DNA of 14,583 nucleotides from Thermohalobaculum sp039030915 (GTDB taxonomy: Bacteria > Pseudomonadota > Alphaproteobacteria > Rhodobacterales > Rhodobacteraceae), in assembly GCA_039030915.1 (NCBI GenBank), contig JBCCDG010000103.1, positions 1-14,583 on the forward strand, read 5' to 3'. Shown here piece by piece: positions 1 to 7,832 of the stretch. Made by a program: the position numbers and the translations under genes. The notes under the pieces are model-generated. The model was not told the origin of the DNA, did not search any database, and saw nothing but the letters and a program-made list of their open reading frames with translations. Position 1 is the first letter of the stretch. Each line of letters starts with the position of its first letter.

Positions 1-423
1 GCCGAACCTATCGTAGAACGCCTTCGCGCCTGCGTTGTCATGCGCCACGACCCACCAGACATAGCGCCCGCCCGTCTCGATGGCATGCCGGGCTGCTGCG
101 CGGAGAAGCGCGCGGGCGACCCCGCTGCGACGCGCCTCCTCGGCGACTGCGAGATCGGTGAGGTAGACGCCACGCACCGCATGCGCCGTCTCGTAAGCTG
201 CGGTGAGCAGCGCATAGCCGACCGTGCGACCCTGACGCTCGGCAACTAGGAGCGTGAGGCCCGGCGCATCCACGAGGTCGCGGGCGACGATCTCGGCCGT
301 CATGGCGCCGTCGCCCGGGGCACGATCCCCAACCGTCACGGCCAGCATGTTGGCGAGATCGGCGATAGCCGCTGCATCACGGGGCTCGGCCGGGCGGATG
401 GTGATGGTCTCTCCGGCGGTCAT
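1..423 (-). CDS. GNAT-family N-acetyltransferase, C-terminus cut by window edge
   Basis: The reading frame is open from the ATG at 423 to the window edge, giving the first 141 residues. The N-terminus (TITIRPAEPRDAAAIADL) is the usual first strand and helix of a GNAT domain. Around residues 88-113 the pattern YLTDLAVAEEARRSGVARALL contains the acetyl-CoA pyrophosphate loop (R-R-S-G-V-A, matching Q/R-x-x-G-x-G/A). The segment VAHDNAGAKAFYDRFG near the end is the classic GNAT motif B, where the chain passes the CoA pantetheine arm. The family transfers an acetyl group from acetyl-CoA to an amine; the substrate cannot be told from this sequence. A GAGAGAG stretch about 7 bases upstream can serve as SD. 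The gene lies 47 bp downstream of the secreted-protein gene on the same strand, so the two may be co-transcribed. Only a short C-terminal part should be missing. Confidence 0.9.
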   Translation of the reverse strand, partial: MTAGETITIRPAEPRDAAAIADLANMLAVTVGDRAPGDGAMTAEIVARDLVDAPGLTLLVAERQGRTVGYALLTAAYETAHAVRGVYLTDLAVAEEARRSGVARALLRAAARHAIETGGRYVWWVVAHDNAGAKAFYDRFG

Positions 424-470
424 GGCGCCGCTCTCTCAGAGACGGCGGCGCGCCGCAAGGGGATCGGCGC

Positions 471-1154
471 CTAAATCGGCTGGCCCTGCTTCAGGAGCTC
501 GTCGATCAGCTCGCGTTGGCGAAGCGCGTTACTGTCGCCGCCGCCGAAGCTCAGCAGGCCCGAGGAGTAGCTGGTGCCGTAGCTGGTCGCCGCGTTCACC
601 ACCTGCCCGATGGCAGCGATGAACTGCGTCTCGCCGAGCTCCTTCAGCGGGTGGATGAAGACCGACCAGAGCGTGCCCTGCGCCACGGCGTAGCGGGCAT
701 CGAGCGCGCTGTCGAAATTGGCCTGCGCGATGCGCAGCAACTCCTCCTGGGTCAGCCCCTCGGCCGCGCGGATCGGCGTCATGAGGCGCATGCGGTTGTG
801 GCCGGGATCGGAGACGAAGAGCAGCACGGTCTCGCGGATGGTGAACTGGAGCATGCGGCCATCGGGCGAGCCCTGCGCCTCGGCATCGAGCCGGCGCACG
901 ACCGTGCCGATGGTGTCGAGCGTCATGGCCTCCGCCTCTTCACCGCCGGGCCTCGTTTCGGCGCTGACGCCGGGGTCGATGCCCAGGGCGGTGCCGGGGG
1001 CGGTGCCGGTATCCGGTGTGGCTTCCCCCGCTTCGTCAGGCGCGCCCTCCCCCGCAGGCGCGGGCCGGGCTCCGGGGGCGGGGTCCTCCGCCAGGGCCGG
1101 CGGCGTCGCGAAGGCGAGGGCGAGCATGGCGGCGAGGGCTATGAGACGACGCAT
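471..1154 (-). CDS. Secreted protein of unknown function, YbjN/CesT-like C-terminal domain possible
   Basis: This is a 227-residue protein. The frame is open further upstream to 1364, but the ATG at 1154 is chosen because GGAGGA lies 8 bases before it and the protein then begins with a textbook signal peptide (MRRLIALAAM..PPALA, cleavage near 22/23). Residues 23-75 are a low-complexity Ala/Pro/Glu/Gly linker. From about residue 76 to 205 there is a folded domain: a helix (MTLDTIGTVVRRLDAEA), strands (MLQFTIRETVLLFVSDPG; NRMRLMTPI), a helix (TQEELLRIAQANFDSALDARYAV) and a strand (TLWSVFIHPL), then VVNAATSYGTSYSSGLLSFG. The alternation of strands and helices, and the phrase ANF..ALDARYA..G.LW..FIHPL, recall YbjN/type-III-chaperone-like proteins. 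That resemblance is from memory and weak. It probably acts in the periplasm or at the envelope. I do not assign a function. Confidence 0.85.
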   Translation of the reverse strand: MRRLIALAAMLALAFATPPALAEDPAPGARPAPAGEGAPDEAGEATPDTGTAPGTALGIDPGVSAETRPGGEEAEAMTLDTIGTVVRRLDAEAQGSPDGRMLQFTIRETVLLFVSDPGHNRMRLMTPIRAAEGLTQEELLRIAQANFDSALDARYAVAQGTLWSVFIHPLKELGETQFIAAIGQVVNAATSYGTSYSSGLLSFGGGDSNALRQRELIDELLKQGQPI

Positions 1155-1464
1155 GGGCAGATCCTCCGGCTGGTTCGCCCAGCCTACCGCAGCTTTCGCC
1201 GCCTGCCAGCGCGGCTCACGCAGTCGTGCGACGTCATTCGCATGGCGGCTGGCCCGGATGATGTCAGACATCCCGCCCGCTACGTGAACGACCCCGAGGG
1301 GTGGACCGACATCGTGTGGCATGCACCGGTCCCCCTCGCAGGACACGCAAAGGCGAATTCCCAAGGGCTCAGGAGGGGAGCGTCACGGCGCTAAGTCGCA
1401 GGAAGCAAAGAAAAAGAGCCGCACCCGAAGGCACGGCCCCGATGTCGTCAGAGAGACGGCGCGA
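1155..1464. other. Intergenic region between groEL and the secreted-protein gene
   Basis: About 310 bp without a convincing gene. It holds the groEL terminator at 1407-1437 and must hold the promoter of the minus-strand secreted-protein gene, but I could not pick out a -35/-10 pair. Just upstream of that gene's SD (complement of 1161-1167) is a perfect 6-bp hairpin, GGCTGG/CCAGCC with a 5-base loop, at 1168-1184. Open frames on both strands here look like GC-driven shadows. Confidence 0.6.
1407..1437 (-). terminator. Rho-independent terminator of groES-groEL
   Basis: Read on the minus strand, 28 bases after the groEL stop codon, the sequence forms an 8-bp stem GCCGTGCC/GGTGCGGC (two G-U pairs). 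It is closed by the very stable C(UUCG)G tetraloop and followed directly by TCTTTTTCTTTG. Position, polarity and the U-tract all fit an intrinsic terminator for the chaperonin operon. Confidence 0.88.
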
Positions 1465-3099
<1,635 letters not shown>

Positions 3100-3141
3100 T
3101 GCTAGGTAGCTCCTGTTTTCAAGTACTTAGGCCGTCTGCGC

Positions 3142-3168
3142 CGGTCGGCTGGGCGGTCCCGCCAACCG
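3142..3168 (-). other. Stem-loop in the groES-groEL intercistronic region
   Basis: Within the 125-bp gap, GGCGG at 3152-3156 pairs with CCGCC at 3159-3163, and the flanks CGGT (3142-3145) and ACCG (3165-3168) also pair, giving an interrupted hairpin in the operon mRNA. There is no U-tract, so it is unlikely to terminate transcription. A similar intercistronic hairpin is known as an mRNA cleavage site in the groESL operon of Agrobacterium. Confidence 0.5.
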
Positions 3169-3224
3169 TCGCGCGGCAGGGATTCTTCAGGCGCGGCGGG
3201 CGCGGGGCGCCCACCTTGCCGCGA

Positions 3225-3539
3225 TCAGGCGGCCTGGCTCGCGCTGGCGCCCTCGGTGACGATGCCGAGGATGTCGCTCTCCTTCATGATCAGGAGATCC
3301 TCGCCGTCGATCTTCACCTCGGTCCCGGACCACTTGCCGAAGAGCACGCGGTCGCCGGCCTTGACGTCGAGGGCGATCCGGTCGCCGTCATCGTCCTTCG
3401 CGCCGGCGCCGACGGCGACGATCTCGCCTTCCTGCGGCTTTTCCTTAGCGCTGTCGGGAATGATGAGGCCGCCCTTGGTCTTCTCTTCGCTCTCGATGCG
3501 GCGGACGAGCACACGGTCGTGCAGGGGAGTGAAACCCAT
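3225..3539 (-). CDS. groES: 10-kDa co-chaperonin GroES
   Basis: The 104-residue product matches GroES throughout. It has the N-terminal strand MGFTPLHDRVLVRRIESEEK, the mobile loop at about 17-33 (EEKTKGGLIIPDSAKEK) that docks on GroEL, the turn DGDRIALDVKAGDRVLFGKWSGTEV and the closing EDLLIMKESDILGIV. It forms the heptameric lid of the GroEL chamber. The frame is open 20 codons further upstream, but homology starts at the Met at 3539, with a GGGG stretch upstream as a weak SD. The C-terminus carries about nine extra residues (EGASASQAA) beyond the usual end. It is the first gene of the chaperonin operon, 73 bp downstream of the CIRCE operator. Confidence 0.98.
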   Translation of the reverse strand: MGFTPLHDRVLVRRIESEEKTKGGLIIPDSAKEKPQEGEIVAVGAGAKDDDGDRIALDVKAGDRVLFGKWSGTEVKIDGEDLLIMKESDILGIVTEGASASQAA

Positions 3540-3611
3540 TGTATTGAGCCCCGTTGATATCGTTGCACCAAATGACCGACGGGACATTCGAAACCGCACC
3601 GCCGGCCGCTG

Positions 3612-3638
3612 TTAGCACTCCCGCGGGGAGAGTGCTAA
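3612..3638. promoter_or_regulatory. CIRCE operator (HrcA binding site)
   Basis: Perfect inverted repeat TTAGCACTC-N9-GAGTGCTAA, identical to the CIRCE consensus, 73 bp before the groES start. HrcA binds this element and represses chaperonin operons; repression is released on heat shock when HrcA needs GroEL to refold. The hrcA gene itself is not in this window. Confidence 0.97.
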
Positions 3639-3647
3639 GGCATCGCG

Positions 3648-3676
3648 GAGCTAGGGAAGTCGCGGCGTCCTGTCAA
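3648..3676 (-). promoter_or_regulatory. Probable groES promoter
   Basis: On the minus strand TTGACA (complement of 3671-3676) is a perfect -35 box. At 17-bp spacing the -10 position reads TAGCTC, which is poor. The CIRCE element lies 9 bp downstream, where HrcA would block a polymerase starting here. The -35 is convincing from sequence and position; the -10 is uncertain. Confidence 0.55.
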
Positions 3677-3955
3677 CACCCCGGCATGCAAAATTGCCGC
3701 AGGGGAGCGATTGCGAAGGGTTGGCCGAACGGCATCACGGGGGACTTATGGCCACCGTGGCCCCATTGAAAGAACCAACGGGAGCGATCGTTAACGGGCG
3801 CCGGAGGACCATTTGGCCATGTCGGCCGGTACCGGGCGCCGCAGAGCGTCCGGCCGAGCAATGGCATTGGCATCGCCATCGGGATCGGGGATGCTAGGCG
3901 CGACCGTACCACGGCGCAGTGCTGCGGGCGGGAGAACCAGCCACAGGAGATGTCG

Positions 3956-5080
3956 ATGGATCGCAGCCAGGGCGCCGGAGGCCGCCTGCGGGGCCGGGCG
4001 CAAGGTCATGCGAAGGATTGCGTTTCGGCCCCGGGGGCGAGCGGCCTACCGCGAAGGATCTGGCGGCGGATGGTGGGCGCCTTTGCCTTCGTCGGCCTGC
4101 TGTCACTGGCGCCGGCGGCGCAGGCTGCCTGCGGGGGGCAGGACCTGATCGCGGCGATGGGGGCGGATGAGCGCGCGGCGCTGGAGGCGGCGGCGGCCGA
4201 GACGCCGAATGGCGAAGGCCGGCTCTGGCGGGTCGAGGCGCCGGACGGGGCGGTCGGGCATCTTTTCGGCACCTATCACGACACGGGCGCGGTCGCGACG
4301 CTGACGGCCGCGGTCGAGGATGCCTTCGCGGCGTCCAAAGCGCTGATCGTCGAGCTGACTGAAGCCGAGTTTGCTGCGATGGAAGCGCGGCTGGCTGCGG
4401 ATCCGGCCTTCAGCTTCACCGCGGGACCCGATGGGCTGGGCGCACGGTTGGCGAACAGCCTGAGCGCGGAGGAGCGTGAGGTGGCGGAGGCGGCCCTGGC
4501 GGAGCGGGGACTGACGCTGGGCATCGCGACCGGGCTCAAGCCATGGCTCCTCTTCTCCCTCCTCGGCACGCCGGCCTGCCAGATCGAGGAGATGGCCGGG
4601 GGCGCGCCGGTGCTCGACCGCGTGCTGATCGAGCGGGCGGAGGCGCGGGGGCTGAGCGTCAGCGGACTCGAGGACTACGAGACCGCGCTCGCCGCCTTCG
4701 GCCGGATCGGCGAGGCGGAGGCGCTGGCCCTGGCGCGGGACATGCTGTCGCTGGCGCCGCTGGAGGAGGATCTGCGGCGCACGCTGCTGGGCCTTTATGC
4801 CGAGGGGCGCACGGGCATGATCGCGGCCTTCTCCGAGCATCTGGCCGAGACGGCCGGTGCCGGAGACGGCGACCGGGAGGCTGGTGCCGTCGCGGCGAGC
4901 GAGGCCTTCACCGAGGCGATCCTCGAGGACCGCAACCGCTCCTGGATGCCGCGGCTCGAGACCGCGCTTGCCGAGCCCGGGGCTTTCGTGGCCGTGGGCG
5001 CGCTGCACCTGCCGGGCGAGGAGGGGCTGATCGCGCTCCTCCGTGCTGCAGGCCACACCGTCACGGCGGTGCCGGAATAG
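3956..5080 (+). CDS. TraB/GumN-family secreted protein (TIKI/ChaN clan)
   Basis: This is a 374-residue product. Two ATGs lie 6 bp apart; the second (3956) is preferred because AGGAG stands 6 bases before it. A long basic n-region (LPRRIWRR) leads into a hydrophobic segment at about 39-57 ending APAAQAA, a signal peptide with cleavage around residue 58. The mature part has the two GxxH motifs of the TraB/TIKI clan: G105-T-Y-H108 near the N-terminus and G348-A-L-H351 (GALHLPGEEGL) near the C-terminus. Family-typical segments between them are IVELTE (131-136), LKPWLLF (194-200), VLDRVL (219-224) and ILEDRNRSW (322-330). The clan has been proposed to be metal-dependent peptidases, but bacterial GumN-type members have no firmly known substrate. 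It should act in the periplasm. Its stop is 16 bp from the end of the opposing DUF3429 gene. Confidence 0.88.
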   Translation: MDRSQGAGGRLRGRAQGHAKDCVSAPGASGLPRRIWRRMVGAFAFVGLLSLAPAAQAACGGQDLIAAMGADERAALEAAAAETPNGEGRLWRVEAPDGAVGHLFGTYHDTGAVATLTAAVEDAFAASKALIVELTEAEFAAMEARLAADPAFSFTAGPDGLGARLANSLSAEEREVAEAALAERGLTLGIATGLKPWLLFSLLGTPACQIEEMAGGAPVLDRVLIERAEARGLSVSGLEDYETALAAFGRIGEAEALALARDMLSLAPLEEDLRRTLLGLYAEGRTGMIAAFSEHLAETAGAGDGDREAGAVAASEAFTEAILEDRNRSWMPRLETALAEPGAFVAVGALHLPGEEGLIALLRAAGHTVTAVPE

Positions 5081-5096
5081 CCTGTCGGCGGCGGGA

Positions 5097-5636
5097 TCAG
5101 ACGAGGAGGGCGGCGAGGAACAGGCTGCCCGCGGCGCCGAGGCTGAGCGGCAGGCGGAGGGCGGGCCACCAGGCGGGCGCGCCGCCGCGGGCGGTGAGCG
5201 CATAGTCCGCGCCGAGGAGCCCGACAAAGCCGAGCGCGAGGAGCGCCAGGCGCCACGGATCGGGCAGGACCAGGACGACCCAGGCGTAGAGCGAGGGCAC
5301 GACGGAGGCGATGTAGGCGAACCATGCGCCCATGCCGCCGGACCCGTCACGCTCACCGGCCGGGCCGAGCCCCGCGGCTGCGAAGCCCCAGCGGCAGCCG
5401 CCCATGAACGACAGGATGACCGCGCCGTAACCCGCGAGGAGCTGTTTCGCGAGCGCGCCCGCAGGACCCGACAGCACCGCGACCGCGAGGAGGCCGGCAG
5501 CGAAGGGGAGGAGGCCTGCGAGACCGAGCCAGCCCGCTTCGGCGGGCACGCCGGGCATGAGGGGGACGGCCCCGCCCCCGCCGGCCCCGCCAGCCTCATC
5601 ACGCGTCGCTTGCTCGCCTTCCTGCGTCTGCGGCAT
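5097..5636 (-). CDS. DUF3429 inner-membrane protein
   Basis: This is a 179-residue product starting at the ATG at 5636, chosen because GGGGAGG lies 5 bases upstream; an ATG 13 codons earlier has no SD. After a polar, Gly-rich N-terminal tail of about 30 residues there are five hydrophobic segments (roughly 36-56, 67-88, 105-125, 128-146, 160-178). The motif AGLLPF (40-45) followed by YGAVILSFMGGCRWG (70-84) is the signature of DUF3429, a proteobacterial membrane family without a known function. The gene is divergent from the DCC-family gene across 77 bp and converges on the TraB/GumN-like gene. I infer only an integral membrane role. Confidence 0.88.
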   Translation of the reverse strand: MPQTQEGEQATRDEAGGAGGGGAVPLMPGVPAEAGWLGLAGLLPFAAGLLAVAVLSGPAGALAKQLLAGYGAVILSFMGGCRWGFAAAGLGPAGERDGSGGMGAWFAYIASVVPSLYAWVVLVLPDPWRLALLALGFVGLLGADYALTARGGAPAWWPALRLPLSLGAAGSLFLAALLV

Positions 5637-5678
5637 CTCCGCCTCCCCGCTCGACAAGGCGCTCTCCGGCGCCATGTG

Positions 5679-5702
5679 CCGATCGCTAGGTAACTCGATC
5701 GG
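5679..5702. promoter_or_regulatory. Perfect inverted repeat in the divergent DUF3429/DCC promoter region
   Basis: CCGATCG (5679-5685), a 10-base spacer, then CGATCGG (5696-5702). The right arm covers the first two bases of the GGAGG SD (5701-5705) of the downstream gene. It could be an operator for the two divergent genes or an mRNA hairpin that limits ribosome access to the DCC gene. Confidence 0.5.
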
Positions 5703-5713
5703 AGGACATGCCC

Positions 5714-6112
5714 ATGACCGCCGCTACCGAAAACACGCCGCAGGCCGAAACCTCGGACCCGCGCGCCGCGGAGACCGTGTTCTACGACGGCGGCTGTCCG
5801 ATCTGCGCCCGCGAGGTCGCGGGCTATCGGCGGATGGCGGGCGCGGAGACGGTCGAGTGGGTGGACGTCGCGACCGCGCCGGAGGCGGCGTTGCCCGAGG
5901 GCGCGACGCGGCAGGCGCTCCTCTCCCGCTTCACCGTCCGGCGGGCGGACGGGGCGACTGTGGACGGGGCGGCGGGTTTCTTCTCCCTCTGGCGCCGCCT
6001 CGGACCGACGGCGCGCATTGCGCGGCTGCTCGACCGCAGGCCCTTCACGGACATCGCGGAGGGAGCCTACCGGCTATTCCTGCTGCTTCGCCCGCTCTGG
6101 CGCCGGGCCTGA
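5714..6112 (+). CDS. DCC-family (DUF393) thiol-disulfide oxidoreductase-like protein
   Basis: This is a 132-residue product. Two in-frame ATGs follow GGAGG; the second (5714) is 8 bases from the SD and is preferred, the first being only 2 bases away. The signature VFYDGGCPICAREV (residues 22-35) has the family D-G-x-C-P-x-C motif with Cys28 and Cys31 in a CxxC arrangement. Further matches are VDVATAPEAALPEG, FTVRRADGATVDGAAGFFSLWRRL and the C-terminal YRLFLLLRPLWRR. DUF393/DCC proteins have a thioredoxin-like look and are predicted thiol-disulfide oxidoreductases; no substrate is established. There is no signal peptide, so it is likely cytoplasmic or membrane-attached through its hydrophobic C-terminus. 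It is 81 bp upstream of the HAD gene and may be co-transcribed with it. Confidence 0.9.
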   Translation: MTAATENTPQAETSDPRAAETVFYDGGCPICAREVAGYRRMAGAETVEWVDVATAPEAALPEGATRQALLSRFTVRRADGATVDGAAGFFSLWRRLGPTARIARLLDRRPFTDIAEGAYRLFLLLRPLWRRA

Positions 6113-6193
6113 AGGCAAGCGGCGGGTCCCATCCCGGTCCTTGCGCATGCCCGCCCCCGCGGTTAGGCGGACGGCGCAATGCGGGAGGGCAGC

Positions 6194-7075
6194 ATGGTCG
6201 AGATCATCCGGACGCTGGACGACATCGCTTCGGGCTACGACGCGCTGCTGGTCGATCTCTGGGGGTGCTACCACAACGGCTTGCGGCCCTATCCGGAAGC
6301 GCTGGACGCGCTGAGACGGTATCGGGCGCGCGGCGGGATCGTGGTGCTGCTGACCAACGCGCCGCGGCCCGCGACGGGGGTGCTGCGTTTCCTGGAGCGG
6401 ATCGGCGCACCGGCAGCCCCGGGCGACACGCATGACGACGTGATGTCCTCGGGCGAAGCCTGCAAGCGGGCGATGGCGGGGGGACGCTATGGCCGACGGT
6501 TCCACTATGTAGGCCCGGATCGTGACCTCGACATGCTGTCGGATTTCGGGGGCAGGCCGGTGCCGCTGGACGAGGCCGAGACGATCCTGCTGGTGGGGCT
6601 GCGCGACGACCAGACGGAGGACCCCGAGGACTACGATGCCGAGTTCGAGGACTGGGCGGCCCGGCGGCTGCCCGTGCTCTGCGCCAACCCGGACATCATC
6701 GTCGACCGGGGCGAGGAGCGGCTGTGGTGCGCCGGCGCCCTGGCGCAACGCTACGCAGCGCGGCATGGCGACGACGGGGCGGAGGTTGTCTGGTACGGCA
6801 AGCCGTATCCGCCGTCCTACGAGGCGAGCTTTGAAATGGTCGATGCGCTGGCGGGGCGAGCCGTGGCGCGGGAGCGGATCCTCGGCATCGGTGATGGGAT
6901 CGCGACGGATGTGAAGGGCGCGCATGCGCAGGGCTGCGACGCGCTCTTCATCAGTGGGGGCATCGCGGCGGCGGAGGTGGGGGATCATCCCGAGCGGCCG
7001 GACCCCGCGCGGCTGGAGGCGTTTTTCGCGCGCGAGGGGGAGCGGCCGCGCTTTGCCATGCCGTTCCTACGCTGA
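6194..7075 (+). CDS. TIGR01459-type HAD superfamily (class IIA) hydrolase
   Basis: This is a 293-residue product. The ATG at 6194 is chosen because GGGAGGG lies 4-5 bases before it; an ATG five codons earlier overlaps that SD. HAD motifs are in order: motif I LLVDLWGCYHNG with nucleophile Asp21, motif II LLTNAPRP (Thr54-Asn55), Lys203 in WYGKPYPPSYE, and motif IV GIGDGIATDVKGA with Asp234 and Asp239. The cap between motifs II and III is the class IIA type, as in NagD and pyridoxal phosphatases. The residue two after the nucleophile is Trp rather than Asp; as I recall this D-x-W-G form is typical of the TIGR01459 subfamily. The family is taken to be phosphatases with an unknown natural substrate, probably cytoplasmic. 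In alphaproteobacteria it often lies close to ribF, as here. Confidence 0.92.
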   Translation: MVEIIRTLDDIASGYDALLVDLWGCYHNGLRPYPEALDALRRYRARGGIVVLLTNAPRPATGVLRFLERIGAPAAPGDTHDDVMSSGEACKRAMAGGRYGRRFHYVGPDRDLDMLSDFGGRPVPLDEAETILLVGLRDDQTEDPEDYDAEFEDWAARRLPVLCANPDIIVDRGEERLWCAGALAQRYAARHGDDGAEVVWYGKPYPPSYEASFEMVDALAGRAVARERILGIGDGIATDVKGAHAQGCDALFISGGIAAAEVGDHPERPDPARLEAFFAREGERPRFAMPFLR

Positions 7076-7250
7076 GCGCGCGTTGCGCTTGCGACGGGGC
7101 AGACGAAAGTCGTACGCAGTAATCGGTTAGATCACGACATATTTCTGAAATTTTCTTGCGCAATATTGTTGCCCTCTCAGCTGCGCCGCGCTAGTTTGCG
7201 TGCAGTGCAGCAATCAGGCCGGACCGATCCGGCAAGTGCGGAGGCGACCC
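7076..7250 (+). promoter_or_regulatory. AT-rich promoter region upstream of the MaoC gene with palindromes
   Basis: The 175-bp gap contains a clearly AT-rich stretch (about 7118-7172) in GC-rich surroundings. It ends in GCAATATTGTTGC at 7160-7172, which includes the perfect palindrome CAATATTG (7161-7168). At 7196-7213 there is a second, TGC-rich element: TTGC, then TGCA-G-TGCA, then GCAA. This looks like a regulated promoter start for maoC-ribF, but I could not choose a clear -35/-10 pair. Confidence 0.5.
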
Positions 7251-7763
7251 ATGTTCGACAGTGGCACGACGGCGGCGAGCCCGGTGGAGGAATCGGCGCT
7301 GGACGGCATTCTGGACGCGGCGGGCAAGCCGATCCGGCGCGGCACGATCTGCATCGAGGATCTCGAGACCGGCATGGAGCGGAGCCTGGCGCGCACCGTA
7401 TCGGACCGGGAGATTGCGCTCTTCGCCGAGCTCTCGACCGACCGCAACCCGGTGCATCTGGACGAGGAATACGCGCAGGAGACGATCTTTGGCGGCCGCA
7501 TCGCGCATGGCATGCTGACGGCCGGCCTGATCTCGGCCGTGATCGGAGAGCAGCTTCCGGGACACGGCACGGTCTATATGGGCCAGACGCTCAAATTCCT
7601 CGGCCCCGTACGGCCGGGCGACCGTGTGGTGGCGAGCGTCACGGTGCGGGACATCGACCATGCCAAGCGCCGGGTGACCCTTGATTGCCGCTGCAGCGTC
7701 GGCGAGAAGGTCGTGCTCAAGGGCGAGGCGCTGGTGCTCGCGCCCTCCAAGAAGTTCGACTGA
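7251..7763 (+). CDS. MaoC-like hydratase, PhaJ/(R)-enoyl-CoA hydratase type
   Basis: This is a 170-residue product. The ATG at 7251 has GGAGG 7 bases upstream. The hot-dog domain starts near residue 31 (GTICIEDLETGMERSLARTVSDREIALFAELS). The hydratase-2 motif is S-T-D64-R-N66-P-V-H69-LDEEYA, followed by FGGRIAHGMLTAGLIS, so the catalytic Asp and His are present. The later TLKFLGPVRPGDRV is also family-typical. Members hydrate trans-2-enoyl-CoA to (R)-3-hydroxyacyl-CoA, linking beta-oxidation to polyhydroxyalkanoate, or act on related CoA esters. The exact substrate is not readable here. The first 30 residues are a poorly conserved extension. It lies 69 bp before ribF on the same strand. Confidence 0.92.
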   Translation: MFDSGTTAASPVEESALDGILDAAGKPIRRGTICIEDLETGMERSLARTVSDREIALFAELSTDRNPVHLDEEYAQETIFGGRIAHGMLTAGLISAVIGEQLPGHGTVYMGQTLKFLGPVRPGDRVVASVTVRDIDHAKRRVTLDCRCSVGEKVVLKGEALVLAPSKKFD

Positions 7764-7793
7764 CGCATCCGGAGCGTTGTCCGTGCGCCTGCG

Positions 7794-7823
7794 CCGGGGG
7801 CTCCGCCTGCGGCGCGCCCCCGG
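7794..7823 (+). other. GC-rich hairpin between maoC-like gene and ribF
   Basis: CCGGGGGC (7794-7801) and GCCCCCGG (7816-7823) form a perfect 8-bp stem. A smaller CCGC/GCGG stem lies inside the 14-base loop. The SD of ribF (AAGG) begins right after the stem. No U-tract follows, so it is either an attenuating or processing structure or a spacer hairpin of the kind common between genes in GC-rich Rhodobacterales. Confidence 0.5.
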
Positions 7824-7832
7824 AAAGGCTCC

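Larger units (their letters stand above)
3540..3955. other. Divergent intergenic region between groES and the TraB/GumN-like gene
   Basis: About 416 bp without a supported gene. The left third holds the groES 5' UTR, the CIRCE operator (3612-3638) and a TTGACA box (3671-3676, minus). The right part must contain the promoter of the plus-strand gene. A TTGAAA at 3766-3771 is a possible -35, but no good -10 follows at normal spacing. An inverted repeat GGCCAC-C-GTGGCC sits at 3750-3762. Short open frames here show no protein-like features. Confidence 0.6.

Noticed and set aside
1155..1364. N-terminal extension of the secreted protein to the ATG at 1364
   Set aside because: It would bury the signal peptide inside the protein, and the start at 1154 has an excellent SD.
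3742..3768. Sigma-32 type heat-shock promoter (CCCCATTG with an upstream CTTATGG)
   Set aside because: The -35 match is poor, the spacing is too short, and it points away from groES.
4103..5602. 499-codon minus-strand frame opposite the TraB/GumN-like gene
   Set aside because: Ser/Arg/Pro-rich shadow frame; the opposite strand has a signal peptide, GxxH motifs and an SD.
7764..7832. FMN riboswitch upstream of ribF
   Set aside because: Only 69 bp is available and none of the conserved RFN segments is present; just a simple hairpin.
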